Shown: positions 22,430 to 34,496, counted from the stretch's first letter. The stretch: 64,000 nucleotides of DNA from Molossus alvarezi (GCA_037176705.1 CM073888.1:46940810-47004809); one strand, 5' to 3'. The notes: generated from the sequence alone by a model not told the origin. Numbers and translations: made by a program.

Positions 22430-22960
22430 TCCAGTCTCTGCATGAGTCCATCAAATGACAGGAAGCTCACTCTTTGAGAAGACCAGGCATGGACAGTTCA
22501 AATGACAAGATTGATGGTGAGCTGGAGTCTGCCTTTCCATAAGTCACTCTGTTTAAAGTTTAAAACTCTAGAGTAGCTCTGTCCAACAGATCTTCCTGCG
22601 CTGGTGAAATATTCTACACCTGCACTGCTCCATTCAGCAGCCACTAGCCACACACAGCCACGGGGTACCTGAAAGGTGGCTAGTCTGACTGGAAAACTAC
22701 ATGCTTTATTTTATTTCATTTTAACTTAAGGGGCCACTTGTGGCCTGTAGCTAGCTCTAAGTGACCCAGGATAAACGTATTCCCTCCACGTGACAGGTCC
22801 TCAAATATGTGTGATAGGCCATTACTGGCATGACTCCCAAGATTTTTTTTTCTATCCAGCTAATCATGCTAAGCTTCTCTAACCATTGCTCCCACGGCAT
22901 ATTCTGTAGCCCTACATTCTTACTGACACATTCTAGTAGACTCCCACTCCGCTGAGGTCC
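22430..22960 (+). mobile_element. L3/CR1 LINE fragment, split by a hAT MITE
   Basis: Left part 'acaggaagctcactctttg' and right part 'ccacgtgacaggtcctcaaa', 'tatgtgtgataggccattac', 'gctaagcttctctaaccatt' follow the CR1/L3 3' region in order. The two parts are separated by the element at 22572-22772. Ancient and non-coding. Confidence 0.68.
22572..22772. mobile_element. hAT-type MITE, family not named
   Basis: 'tagctctgtccaacagat', 'cagcagccactagccacaca' and 'aaaggtggctagtctgactg' match a common mammalian non-autonomous hAT element with 'ggccacttgtggcctgtagc' near the right end. I cannot assign the exact MER number. It sits inside the L3/CR1 fragment. Confidence 0.65.
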
Positions 22961-24149
22961 ACAAATGGTTTCCACAATCTATGAACTACGTTGAATTTAC
23001 ATGTGAATCTGTTATGTATACACGCGAATTATTTGATGGGGCAGCTTCCGTAGCTGCCCTCAGATTCTCAAAGGAATCCCTGCACCTAAAGGGGGCTGGG
23101 GGTAGGGGGAAGATAAAAGGAAATGGAACACAATGAGCATTAAAGTTAGCTCTGAAGCATCGCATGGACTATTCAGAGGCTGAGATGAAAGTAGACCTTA
23201 GGACACCCTAGTGCCCAGTCTCATCTCCAGCTCTATACCACTGATGTCTTTTCACACAGAAGTTGCTGCCTCAATTTCTTTGTAAAACACACCCATCATT
23301 CTTTTTCTATAAACATGGTAACATATAATTTTTATAAATCTATGTGTCATATAAAACATTGTTATTTTCAGAACTGTGGTTAAATGTATTTCTTTAAAGT
23401 ACTATTTAACATCAGAAAAGAAAAAAAAAAAATACACCATGTAGCTCATTCAGAGTCTTTGGATACTTTTTTTTTTCCTGACAGACATGACAAGTTTTTT
23501 AAAAAAGGAAAATGCACTTCAAAACCCTTTTTGCAGAACGTTAAAGACATCTGTAATTCCCTTGGTTCAGACCCTGCTGCCTCCTCGCAGAAGGGTGCCT
23601 TTTGAGAAGATGTCCGAATTCTGAATAAATCCATCATACTGAATCAGGACCTACAGTCTGTCAAGTAATCTAACCTCTACTGGCTTAAATCAAAACATCA
23701 CAGCTATGCCGGTGTTCATCCTGTTTTTAAACAATGCCAGAAAAGATCTATCCATTACCCCTTAAATAACAATTCATTCCAGTGCCATTCAATAAAAGAC
23801 CTGGTGTAACATAACACTAAAATAATTTTGTAGACAGCATATTGCCTTTTCCAAGGGTATTTATCAAGTAAAAGTGCATCATCTACTTGGACAGTTGTGG
23901 CTTCTCATTCTATCATCCTAATTTAATGTGTGCATTAAAATTACATAAGACCCTTTGGCATATTGAATATTCAAGTCTCCAGTTTTCCTAGATCCCAGAG
24001 TCTGAAGGCATTCTTTCTTTTTCCTCTCTCTTCATTTCTTTTTCTGTTTTTTTAAATATTAAACAAGCAACGGCAGTGGTTGTGATATAAAATTCTAAAC
24101 GAACAAAAAAGAATCCCCTAACCTGACATTACCCTGCACCTGTACAGTC
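22961..24149. other. Unique non-coding DNA
   Basis: AT-rich, with short A and T runs near 23410-23430 and 23468. No gene or repeat named. Confidence 0.4.
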
Positions 24150-24350
24150 ACTTTTTTAAAAATATACTTTTTATTAATTTTTTTAGATAGAGAGGAAGGG
24201 AGAGAGATAGAAACATCAATCAGCTGCCTCTTGCATGCCCCCTACTGAGGTTCAAGCCCACAAACTGGGCATGTGCCTGACCGGGAATCGAACCAGGACC
24301 TCTCAGTCCATGGGACGACGTTCAATCCACTGAGCCACACCAGCCAGGCT
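24150..24350 (-). mobile_element. Ves SINE, B-type
   Basis: Right end 'tgagccacaccagccaggct' is the head and 'gggaatcgaaccaggacctc' the box B region; the left end has the poly-T with 'attaatttttttagatagag'. It lacks the A-type hairpin. Weak duplication (gtacagtcact / gtaaggttact). Confidence 0.92.
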
Positions 24351-24753
24351 GTAAGGTTACTGTTATAATAACTGACTAGAGGAGCATGAAAGGGTTCAAT
24401 CTATCTCTTTGCCATTAGATCTTTATGTACATATTTTAGAGCATTTACTCTTGTATTTTCAGTTCCAAAGAAAGAAATCACCAGGAGACATGACCAAAAG
24501 TTTCTCTAAATTATCTTGAGTGGCAGAACCTGGAGTCAGCCTGACCACTGGAGTCCAGAGTTGGGTCTTAGGAACCATGCCGTGAATGCCTAAGAAACAC
24601 ACACACACACACAAACACAAACATGTCTACCCAAAATCTGGCCCCGCCTCACCACCTACAACACTGCCTCCCTGGACCACATCTCCATAACCCCCAATCA
24701 GATAACTGACATTCCTGCTAACTCATCTCTATTCCACCTTTGACTTCTTTTAT
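24351..24753. other. Unique DNA with a short (CA)n run
   Basis: A (CA)n run of about ten units lies at 24597-24622. Otherwise no repeat or gene recognised. Confidence 0.45.
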
Positions 24754-25105
24754 TCGCAACCCAGCAGACAGAGAGCTACTTTTAAAACATAATTCAGACC
24801 ATATTACTCATCAAATGCTTCCCACATCACTCAAAAAGCTAAAATCCTTTCATGCCCCACAAAACTGGTCTTCACTCCAACAGTACCTTCTCCATGAAGT
24901 GATCCATTTAAATCTCAGCCCCTACTCCCAACACACACATTTCTTACCTCCTCATCTGCTGTACTGCTTTTCCTTAGTGTACTCACAACTAACGCATCAT
25001 AGACTTTACTTACTCATCTTATTTTCCAGTAGCTCCCTCATCTAGAACGGAAGCGTCACGAAGGCAGGAATTTGAACACCTAGAGCTACATGCCCAGCAT
25101 TCAGT
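24754..25105 (+). mobile_element. L2 3' region, sense
   Basis: 'cagcagacagagagctactt', 'ttcagaccatattactcatc', 'aaagctaaaatcctttcatg' and 'aacggaagcgtcacgaagg' with 'caggaatttgaacacctag' reproduce the end of L2 in order. A 101-codon frame in it is not a gene. Confidence 0.78.
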
Positions 25106-25397
25106 AAGTAAATGGATTTGCTTTCAGTGTTAAAAAATTGTGGCCATGGCAGTTTTGGTGCACACATGTAATGAAAAGGTTACTACACAGGACGAAGTGA
25201 GAAGGTAAAGTAAAAACGATCATAATTTAAACATTGTCTAAATTCAAATCTTCATTTAAATACTGGTATTACTCACAGGAATATTTTAAAAATAGAAATA
25301 TAATTTTTGTTATAAAGTAATCAAAATGCTTATTTAAAAAACAAAATAAAATCTTAGCAGGGTGTTTATCACATAGCAAGCAATCAACAAATGTTTG
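25106..25397. other. Unique AT-rich DNA
   Basis: No gene or repeat recognised. Confidence 0.4.
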
Positions 25398-25400
25398 CTA

Positions 25401-25406
25401 TTATAT

Positions 25407-25441
<35 letters not shown>

Positions 25442-25444
25442 TTT
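25401..25444. repeat. (TTTA)n microsatellite at SINE tail
   Basis: About ten TTTA units that form the 3' tail (antisense) of the adjoining Ves SINE. A second SINE at 53446-53742 has the same kind of tail. Confidence 0.93.
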
Positions 25445-25680
25445 TATCCTCACCTTAGGACACTTTTGCATTCATCTTCAAAGAGAGCGAAAGGGAAAGA
25501 GGAAAGAAGAGAGAGAGAAACATCGATGTGAAAGAAACACATCAACTGGCTGCCACCCACTCAACCCCAACCAGGGCCAGGGACAAACTGCAACCAAGGT
25601 ACGTGCCCTTAGCGGGAACTGATCCCGGGTCTCTCTGGGCTGAGGGCCAACGCTCTAACCACTGAGCCAAACCGGCCAGG
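25445..25680 (-). mobile_element. Ves SINE, A-type, full length
   Basis: Antisense; 'atcctcaccttaggacac' is the tail (one stem pair lost) and 'gagccaaaccggccagggc' the head. A rough target-site duplication gctattat...ttatt begins at 25398 and 25681. Its A tail has become (TAAA)n. Confidence 0.93.
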
Positions 25681-26655
25681 GCTATTATTTATTTTTTTTA
25701 TTGCACACTTTCCTCGGACAAATTCTTGGAAGTGTAATTGCTAGTCATAGAGAGAGGCATATATGTTAATGCCTAATAAAGCTTAATCTTCAGGGCCCCT
25801 CATTTGCTGCAGCCTCTTCCAAAACATGTAAGGGGTCCTCAAAACATAGTCACAAGGCCATGTGTTCTTGCAAATTTTATAAAAATAAGATATTTTAACT
25901 GCATCTGCTATGACCACCGTTGCGTTCCACTCCAATTTCCCTTTCATGGCGCTTACCATTAGATGAGTGTCTGCAGAGTAGCCTTGGGCATTTTTGGAAT
26001 CCAGTAAGGATAAATCGAGTAGAGAATTATATACTGGTTTAGTTTAGTGGCTTTTATGTATGGACTTTGAGGTCAGTTCCAAAGGCAGTGATAGCTATTC
26101 CAAACAGAAATGGCCAGGAATATTCCGAAGGCCCATCACTTCAACTCACCCTCCAGAGGCCAAAAGTCGTATCACGACGAGAATGCCTCTTGCCCAGTGG
26201 GTGGTAAGAGAGAAACAAGATTTGATATGGAGAGAGCCAAGAGAAAATTAGAGTGGAAAATTATTCCAAGCATCAGGTGTCTAAAATTGTAAGCAAAAAA
26301 TTCAATTGCATTTTCATTGGTGCCTAGACTAACTGGAAGTAATCTCCTGTCAGGATTACACTCAATAATGGCGTATATTCAATTATACACACAACAACCT
26401 TATAGCAGTACAGCAAATGTGTGTGCATGTGAACGTTCAAGTTTTATGCATCCTAACTGTTAATAATAAAAAGAAATTTCCGTCTACCATGCTAGAGGAC
26501 TTAATTATCTTTCCTGTGCCTTTGCAGAAAACAATATAAAATCATTGTCCTATGAAAAGACGAAGAGTAACCAAAAAATATAATAAATAAAATATAGGCG
26601 AATGTCAGGAAGTTAATTACCAACAATGTTCATAAACATAGTAAGTACATTCCAT
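25681..26655. other. Unique non-coding DNA
   Basis: No gene. A stretch at about 26038-26075 ('agtttagtggcttttatgta') could be the start of a sense MIR but is too short to call. Confidence 0.4.
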
Positions 26656-26659
26656 TCAA

Positions 26660-26770
26660 AGGTGAAACCCAGAGACCAATTAAGAGGCTATCCCAGTGAT
26701 CCAGGAGAGACAAGGTGGAGGCTCAGGGCAGAGCACCAGCAGCAGAGGTGGAAAGAAGTTGCAAATCCAT
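26660..26770 (-). mobile_element. L2 fragment, antisense
   Basis: 'agagaccaattaagaggcta' and 'gtgatccaggagagacaagg' followed by 'tggaggctcagggcag' match the antisense L2 segment also seen at 10540-10770. Confidence 0.65.
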
Positions 26771-27124
26771 CTTGGCTTTTCGTCCTCAACAGACATGTGG
26801 AGCTGCATTCTGAGACAGTCATAGCAAAACTGTCACAAGCCCACCCCTGGAGCCAGTCTGACTCAAGTTTGCCACTTAGAGATGGATTTTGTGATGTTTG
26901 TAGTAAGTACCACTATGATAAAAATGTGTTATGATTTTTCTCCTTAAAATAATAAATTTACTTTCACACCCAATTTTATATTAGAATCTTTTTTAAACGA
27001 CCCTCCCCTGCCCCCTGTATCCGCAAGCCCTGTATCTGTCCTGGGTCACAGAGCATATACATTTTAAGTTTGGATCCAGGCTGCTTAATTTCCCCCTGTA
27101 AAGACGGTACTAACTGATACTCCT
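26771..27124. other. Unique non-coding DNA
   Basis: No gene or repeat recognised. Confidence 0.4.
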
Positions 27125-27320
27125 AGTTTCTTTGAACTTCATCAATATTATTCTTTTTCTAAGTTTGGCCAATCTTATAAATAAAATGTTAATTGGTAAA
27201 TCTTTGATTACTAGAGATAGTGAACATATTCCCATACATATATTGCTCACTTGGAAATCTTTCCTTATAGACTGCCTGGTCCAGTCATTTGCCATTTTTC
27301 TATTAGAAATGCAGTCTTTG
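27125..27320 (-). mobile_element. Old LINE-1 ORF2 C-terminal fragment, antisense
   Basis: 'ctttgattactagagatagt', 'gaacatattcccatac' and 'tcatttgccatttttctatt' match the antisense ORF2 end of old L1M elements. Short and diverged. Confidence 0.55.
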
Positions 27321-28239
27321 TCACATGACTGGCACATAAATAAATGCTCACTATGTGCCAAATGTTGTTACTATGTGTGTATTTAGACCACTTATCTTGC
27401 ACATATATTTCATTTAAACCTTTAGCTCTAAATGCCATATTTCTCCAACTAGAAAATAAGTTCTCAATAGGCAGTAAAAGTTCTTAATGGGCAGACATAT
27501 TATGCTATACCATATATTTTATTTTATATTTTATGTCCTTAACAAAATCTAACCTGCTTAGCCCAACACCACCACCCCCTTTCCTCAGTCTGAACAGCTA
27601 AGTCCTTTGTGTTTAACTCCAGTTAACTGCAGTCAACTGGAGTAAAACACAAAGGCCTCGCCGATGCACCACACGTCTTGCTGAGAAAGTTTTCCACTGT
27701 CTTGCTTTCGGTGAGCGCCTGAAGACTGTTTTCATTATCTCCACCTGAGTCCACGCTCCCTGCAGTCTTCTACACTTCCTCCGTAATTTCTTAGTCCTCC
27801 TTTTTTGTCTGACCCTCGGCTTCCTAAAACTCACATACACACATACATACATTCCAGTTTGTGAACCGTGGAACTCATGGAAATTTGAGAAACAAATTCT
27901 GTTTTTAGAACTGAATATAAATTTTAGCTAATTCTGACCCCTAGTTAGACTTTCGAACACACTAATATGATTGAAAATACAATTTCAGAAACAGATGCAA
28001 GTTGCTACTTATAAGGACTGTCGACAGGCAGCTCCCAGGGAATGAGTCTTCAATGTTGGTCAGTTATTTTTTAAAAAAGCAAAATACACACATTAGCATT
28101 CCAAAATATGCCATGTTCAAGATCAAGTCACAGTTTCATCAAGATCCATCAGCAAGCCAAAAAATTGAAATTCCTTCAGAATAAAATTATCTTTTAAAAA
28201 AGTTCTGAATGTTCATTAAGTTCTTCTATTAGACATCTT
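27321..28239. other. Unique non-coding DNA
   Basis: No gene or repeat named. A short imperfect inverted repeat (aactccagttaactgcag / actggagt) lies near 27615-27645. Confidence 0.4.
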
Positions 28240-28640
28240 TAAAATTTTTTCTAATATAACAGAAGTGTAACAGAAAAGTGTATATAGCTTGATGAATTTT
28301 CACAAAAGGAACACTCTCAAGTGATCAGCCCCCCAGATTGTGAAACAGCTCTCCCAGAGGCTGGGGAGCCCCTATCACGCCCACTCAAACTCACCATTTC
28401 TCCCCAAAGTACACCAATATCCTGATGCTTAACACCAAAATTAATGTAGATTAATTTTGCCTATGACTGAACTTTACCATCCAATATATACTTTTTTTGT
28501 ATGTGGTTTCTTTATTCTCATAATGATGTCTTTTCATGCTACAATAATAGCCCAAATGCGCACATTTGTAACATACCACTAACGAATGCTTTCCTTCAGT
28601 CACTATAATTGGTTCCAGAGCTGGGGTTAGTTCTTAAATA
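28240..28640 (-). mobile_element. Old LINE-1 (L1M) 3' part, antisense
   Basis: 'tatagcttgatgaattttca', 'agcccctatcacgcccact' and 'ccaatatcctgatgcttaac' follow the antisense 3' region of L1M elements in order. Non-coding. Confidence 0.68.
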
Positions 28641-30014
28641 AAGTTTTACATTTTAGGCTTTTAATCCAAACCCAGAAATGATCTCAACAGAAGTTATCAC
28701 ACAGATTCTACCTTAGAGGGTAGGTACTAGGATGCTTTTTTTTATAGGATAAAGTACATGTTCATATATATAAAAAGGGAACTATTTTTTATTGCACCAG
28801 AAAAGTAACAATAAAGCACTACATGCTCAACTTTTTGAAAGTTTAATTCAAAAGCAATTCTACATAAATAGTTTTGAATTATAGATCAAATCAATGCATA
28901 TATAACAAAATTGCATAATTTTTATCTACCTAATTTACCTTAATTTTATTTTATTTACCTAGTTTGGACTGTGTAATTTCAAATAGCCACTGTCTCTCCC
29001 TCATGCCTGTGTTTTCGGTAATCACGTTAACAGCTGCTGAGGTCCTCACGCTGGTCCTATTTCTCCCAAGGAGGCGACGCTGCCGCCCGAAGGGTGGTGC
29101 CGCGTGCATCACACTTCAGCATTGCCTCCCCCTGTCTCAGACCAGCTGTTTTCCAAAACATTAGATTTTACTAGATTAAAGCCCCTCCCCCCCAAAAAAC
29201 ATATTTGCCTCAAAAGCTAAGTAAACAAAAATAACTAGAGAATGACTTTAACACTCTATTTTAAAAATACTACATTTCCACCAGATTGATCATTTTTCTC
29301 TGGTGCAATGACATTTTCATTTTCTTTTACCTGATCTGACTTCTAACCAAGTTCATTCTTAAATTACAGGCAGCTAAGCCTTTGAAATTTTTATCTGCAG
29401 CCTTCAGGATCTACAGGGACAAATGGCAAAGTGGTAGACCGTGACAGGGCCACAGCTCGGGTCCACAGAAGCCAGCCAACCTCTATGCTTTGGGCAGCAT
29501 GCCTCGACTCTCTGTAATAGGTCAGCAACTTTACACCATCTGGGTTGCTGCCCCGGGATATATGATTTACTGAACCTGCTGTGATCCCATGTGTGACTCT
29601 TCCCAGAGAATTTAATAGAAAATACACTGCTCTGCCTAAACATCAATAAATTCCAAACATTTTGATCCTCATGACCCTACTTGAGGATTCACACAACACC
29701 CAAAAGCCACAATGTTTCTCTTCTATTTAAAACAAACAAAATAATCAAAATCAGAACTTGTCATCTTGCAGGTACCACTGGATAATTCTGCAATTACTTT
29801 GTTATGAATTCATACATTTTGGGAAGGTGGAAAGAAATTCAGTGAGCGGACCCAGGAGTGAAAGTGACTTGCTAACCTAGTTTATATGGCAACCGCTCAT
29901 ATTAGTCAACACTGAAAAGTTAGCGCTCTGTAGCTCCTGTCTTCATGAGCTCATCAAAACTTCTCCCAACGTCTCCTAGGGCTCCAAATCCCAATTTTGG
30001 ATTTGGACTGAATT
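28641..30014. other. Unique non-coding DNA
   Basis: Mostly AT-rich, with a GC-rich patch at about 29035-29110. No gene or repeat that I can name. Confidence 0.4.
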
Positions 30015-30460
30015 TTAGTTAGGGAATGAATTATATCTCCCAAAAAGATATGTACCTGTACCTGTGAATGTGTGTTCTTAGTTGGAATGTGACCTCATTT
30101 GGAAATAGGGTCTTTGAAAATGTAATGAAATTCAGATAAAGTCATTATAGTAAGCCCTAACCCAATATGACTGGTGTCCTTATAAGAGGACAATGCTACA
30201 ATGCCATGTGATGGCAGAAGCAGAGTAGACTGGATTGATGCAGTAGAAAGCCAAGGGACACCAGGGATCGTTGGCCAACATAAGAAGCTAGAAAAGGGCA
30301 AGAAAGAAGTCTACCCAGAATCTCAGAGGGAGGGTGGCCCTGCTGTCACCTTGATTTTGGAGTTCTAGCCCCCTGAACTGTGGGAGAATACATTCACGCT
30401 GTGTTATGTCCCTCCCACTTTGGAGCACTTTGGAGTGGCGGCCCTAGGAAATGAATACAC
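30015..30460 (+). mobile_element. MaLR-type solo LTR (MLT1/MST-like), sense
   Basis: 'gggaatgaattatatctccc', 'catttggaaatagggtcttt', 'tggtgtccttataagaggac' and 'ccttgattttggagttctag' reproduce a MaLR LTR in order. The end 'ggaaatgaatacac' fits the usual terminus. No internal region. Confidence 0.88.
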
Positions 30461-30699
30461 ACTATGAGTATATCGAGTAGAGTGCCAACAAGGCTTCTTC
30501 TGTAGTTTCCTTTTACCAAAGCCCAGACTGCCAAATCAGAGTCCTCATATTCTAGTATCATTCACTACATGTGCTCAATTCTCAGTTTTCTATGATGAGA
30601 TAAAACACTAAAGACAGTTCATCAATTTGCTTTTGGGAAAATATTTGGTATTTATATTTGAAGGTGAGCGATCGGCATTCTAGAAATTCACACTTCACA
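30461..30699. other. Unique non-coding DNA
   Basis: No gene or repeat recognised. Confidence 0.4.
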
Positions 30700-30945
30700 C
30701 AACAGCAGCTAACACACACACAGTGCTCCCACAGGGCAGGCACTCTTCTAAGAATTCATCTGTCCTGACTCATTTCATTACTACCACAACCCTAGGAAAT
30801 CTTATTATCCGTATAATATACGTAAGAGAACTGAGACAAGGAGAGGTTCACTTGCCCAAGGTCACATCATTAGAAAGCAGCCGCACCAGCGTCTGACACT
30901 CCAGGCAGCCCGGCTCCAGAGCGCTCCTGCGCTAACACGCAACAG
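30700..30945 (-). mobile_element. MIR, antisense, near full length
   Basis: 'ggcaggcactcttctaagaa', 'accctaggaaatcttattat', 'gagaactgagacaaggagag', 'cacttgcccaaggtcacatc' and 'caggcagcccggctcc' give the full antisense MIR order. One of the best preserved MIR copies here. Confidence 0.92.
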
Positions 30946-31299
30946 GGTCTCTGTTACAGCACGAAGTTTTGGCCATTCAGCTTATCCATGCTACTGTTTC
31001 TGTTCAGTGCCTTTCATCTTCCTCCATCCTTCCTGCCTTGTTCTCCATTACCCTGTTTTGGGCATGGGCCAAACGACCACTAGGCAATGTAAAGGACCCA
31101 TGCAGAGCAGAGCTGAGCTCTTTCTCCAAATGTGCTGTTTCCTACTTTTCCGAGGACAGAGAGGTTAAGTATTTTGATTTCAAAGGCCTTCTATTCCAAC
31201 TGAATCATAGTAAACAAAGCTCCTATTTATGTCAACCAAGCACTTAAGCAGAGAAGGTGACAATGTCAGCAAGTCTTCCTTCCACCTACTTAATGTGCA
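30946..31299. other. Unique non-coding DNA
   Basis: No gene or repeat recognised. Confidence 0.4.
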
Positions 31300-31570
31300 T
31301 AATCTCTACTCAGTAGAGTGGTTTCCCAACGATCCACAAGCTGGAAGCGGTGTCTTCCTCTCTCTAAATCCCCTTAGCATTTAGTGCTTCTTATGATGTT
31401 GGTCAGAAACCACCTTCTTTATAATTTGTGTGTACAAGTGTTACTCCCCTTTTTGCATTACAAATTCCCGAGGTCAAAATTACATTGTATGTCTGTCTCT
31501 CCACCGTCAACTTCCTTGGTGCTTGCAGAAAGCAGGCTCTTAAAATACATTTGTTGAATGAATAACTAGA
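31300..31570 (+). mobile_element. Possible L2 3' end, sense
   Basis: The right end 'aaatacatttgttgaatgaa' is the L2 terminus. The preceding 'tctctccaccgtcaacttcc' part is diverged but lies in the expected place. Confidence 0.55.
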
Positions 31571-31912
31571 TAAATATATAATAATCATAATATTAGGCAA
31601 GTGACTCTACTATAATAAGATGCTAAAGTCTAGACACAGACTGATTATTCAATCCACAAAAGCAACATACAAAAAAAAAAAAAAAAAATTCATCTAAAAA
31701 GTCAGTTCCTATTACCAAAAGTGTAACTTAGATTTAAGGTTGAAAAGCAGAAAAGAAAAATATTTACCTGTGCTGCAAGGTCCTGAGATACCTTCAACAG
31801 CAAAGACAGGCTAAGAAGATTAACAAACAAACAAAAAAACTCTAACTTTTCAAAGACGGAGTAGCTTACACTTTGGTGCAGGTATTCTAGCAGCACATTT
31901 GCAGAAAGGACT
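31571..31912. other. Unique DNA with a poly-A run
   Basis: A run of about 18 A residues lies at 31671-31688. It is not attached to a SINE body that I can see. Confidence 0.5.
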
Positions 31913-32093
31913 CAGCTCTGCTATACACAGGTCCTGGGGGTCGAACGACCCTTTCACAGGGGTCGCCTGAGACATAACAGTAGCAAAATAACAGTTATGA
32001 AGTAGAAACAAAAATAATTTTATGGTTGGGGGTCAGCACAACATGAGGAACTGTATTAAAGGGTCGCGGCATTAGGAAGGCTGAGAACCACTG
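31913..32093. mobile_element. SPIN-type hAT element, non-autonomous
   Basis: 'ctgggggtcgaacgaccctt' with 'tcacaggggtcgcctgagac' near the left, 'acagttatgaagtagaaaca' in the middle, and 'acatgaggaactgtattaaa', 'gggtcgcggcattagg' and 'ctgagaaccactg' at the right match the recalled SPIN non-autonomous consensus. Positions 31934-32093 are well conserved; the first 20 bases are degraded and about 10 to 20 bases of the left terminus appear deleted. No clear 8-bp duplication. SPIN elements are known for horizontal transfer among tetrapods, vesper bats included. No transposase here. Confidence 0.85.
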
Positions 32094-32529
32094 GAAGACA
32101 GCCTACTCGAAAAGATGGTAATTTCTAAACAAAGAAGTAAAAAGCCTAGATTTTAGGTTTTCTAACTCTCAATATTAAACTTAGAACTGGATTCTGGTTC
32201 CAGCAACTTTACATATTAATTTATAGGAGCTACTATTGAAAAGTCACAAAGCACACATTTATACTAAATTATTTCATTTAAATTAGACCATAACCCTATG
32301 ACCTTGTTGAGAAAATGAAAGGTCAAATATTTAATTATTCATTCAATAGCTGGTGGTTCTAGGACTCAAATCCAGTTTCTTCTACCTCCAAATGATGTGC
32401 TGTTTCTCTTCTCTTTGTGGTAGCAAAGGCTATGTACCGACCCAGTATCCATTCTCCTCTTCTTCCTGAATGTGTGCAATGGTGATACGCCAATTACAAA
32501 GCACTTCAGCTCTACGATGGCTCCCAATG
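32094..32529. other. Unique non-coding DNA
   Basis: No gene recognised. The right part may already belong to the LTR that follows. Confidence 0.35.
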
Positions 32530-33055
32530 ATGCCCATCTTGTTGTGCTTCCATAATCCCCTCCCGCTGAGTGTGCATTGGACCTAGTGACACTTCTTATA
32601 AAAAGAATAGAGCAGAAGTGATGTAATGTCACTTCCAAAATTAGGTTTCAGAAGACTAGGGTGTCCATGCTGGACTACCCCCTCTCACTCCCTTGTCACT
32701 CTGAGGGAAGTCAACTGCTGTGTTGTGACCTGACCTGTGGAGAGGTCTCATGGCAAGGAACCGAGAAACAGTGGCCAGCCACCAGTAAGGAACAGAGGCC
32801 ATCAGTCCAACAACCCACTAGGGATTGAATCCTGCCAACAATCACATGAGTGAGCTTAGAAGTGGCTTCTTTCCCAGTCAAGTCTTCATGTGAAACCACA
32901 GCCCCAAATGACACTTTGATTGCAGCCTGTGAGAGGCTTTGAGCAGAGGCACCCAGCTATGCCTCGGTCCTGGCTCACAGAGACTGTGAGATAATTAATG
33001 TGGCTTCAGTCCCTAACGGAGGATAATTTGCTATGCAACAATAGATAACTAACGC
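32530..33055 (+). mobile_element. MaLR-type LTR (MLT1-like), sense
   Basis: 'gaggtctcatggcaaggaac', 'caatcacatgagtgagctta', 'cacagagactgtgagataat' and 'gcaacaatagataactaac' follow the 3' half of an MLT1-like LTR. The 5' half is strongly diverged and its limit is approximate. Confidence 0.75.
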
Positions 33056-34185
33056 CATTCCCTAGGGGTCAGTGGGGCTCCGTGACCTGAGACCGAAGCG
33101 GAAGTCGATGAATGGGACTAGTGCTTTCTTAATAAAAAGGGATAAACTCAGCTGTCCTGAGCTTTTGGCACTTTTCTCTTCCCATTCTGTCTTCCAAGAA
33201 TGTAGATTTGATGCCTGAGGTTGGAGCCATCACCTGTAACCATGAGTACAAAACCTACATGCTAAGAAAGGCAGGGAAAACAGAGGGAGAACCTGGATCC
33301 CTTGTGGCATCATGGAGCTGCCCCCGCCCCCGACACTGGGTAGCCTTCCTCTTGACATCTTCTTACAAAAGAAAAAGAAACCTTTTAATCAAATGCAAAT
33401 ACTAACTTATTCCTTTTCCAACTTTGGCTGGATATTCAGTTTTCTTTATAAAATTGGAGGTTAATAACATCCTCCCTTTTTACCCAGACAGGTGTGTTGA
33501 TGTGCTCTGTTCTCATAAAATGCAATATAAATATAAGGCACTATTATTTTTTTTATTTTAAGAACTCAAAATATTATTAACACTTAATTACAAGACCAAG
33601 TATAATATTACTAAGAATAAATACATATGCTTAAATAATTTAACTCTAAGCAATATTTAAAAAACGATTTACTAATAAGTTTTTGAAAACCAAAATAAAT
33701 TATTTATAGGTCATTATTTTAATAACTATATCATAATACAGTTTTTTAAATTTATGTTCTTCAACAATAAAACTAATATAAAGTTTTAACTCTCTCACCT
33801 ATGCTATATATGGATTTGATGTTGTATCTACGTTTTCAAAGTAATTCACAAAAATCTGAAATAGAAGTGCAACAAGTAGCAAAGTAAATTTAATACCTAT
33901 ACTTCATTAGCCAATATTATCAATGTAACTCATAGGGTATTGTGCATAAAGTGATTAAACAGTATGCCCTTGGCTCTGCTATCAAGGGCATACTTAATGG
34001 TGTTACTCAGAAAGTATCATGGTGGCTATGTTTTTGAACAATGGGGTATCTATTTTCAAACCAGACTCCAGGCAGGAAGCACATCTTCCCACCAAGGGAG
34101 ATTTAAAACCCACCTCCTATCTTTACAACACCCAGAAGACATTGATTACAGCAAAGAAAACACAGACGAAGATGATTAGGTGCTA
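33056..34185. other. Unique DNA, AT-rich from 33500 to 33960
   Basis: No gene or repeat recognised. The AT-rich part lacks simple repeats. Confidence 0.4.
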
Positions 34186-34259
34186 TAAATACCTAACATT
34201 TATTGAGTATTTACTATGTGCTAAGTTTTGTTCTAAGTGCTTTACATGTACTAACTCTT

Positions 34260-34484
34260 GTTTTTGTTTTTTTTTAAAAATATGTTTCCATTGATTTTTT
34301 TAGAGAGAGAGGAAGGATGAGAGAGAAACTTCAACGTGAGTGAGAAACATTGATTGGCTGCCTCCTGCACGCCCCCTACTGAGGATCGAGCCTGCAACCT
34401 GGCACGTGCCCTGACTGGGAATCGAACCCAGAGCTCTCAGACCATGGGTTGATGTTCCATCCACTGAGCCATATCGGCCACGCT
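34260..34484 (-). mobile_element. Ves SINE, B-type, inserted in MIR
   Basis: Poly-T tail with 'ccattgatttttttagagag' at left and 'gagccatatcggccacgct' head at right; box B region 'gggaatcgaacccagagctc'. Flanked by gtactaactctt at 34248-34259 and 34485-34496. Confidence 0.94.
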
Positions 34485-34496
34485 GTACTAACTCTT

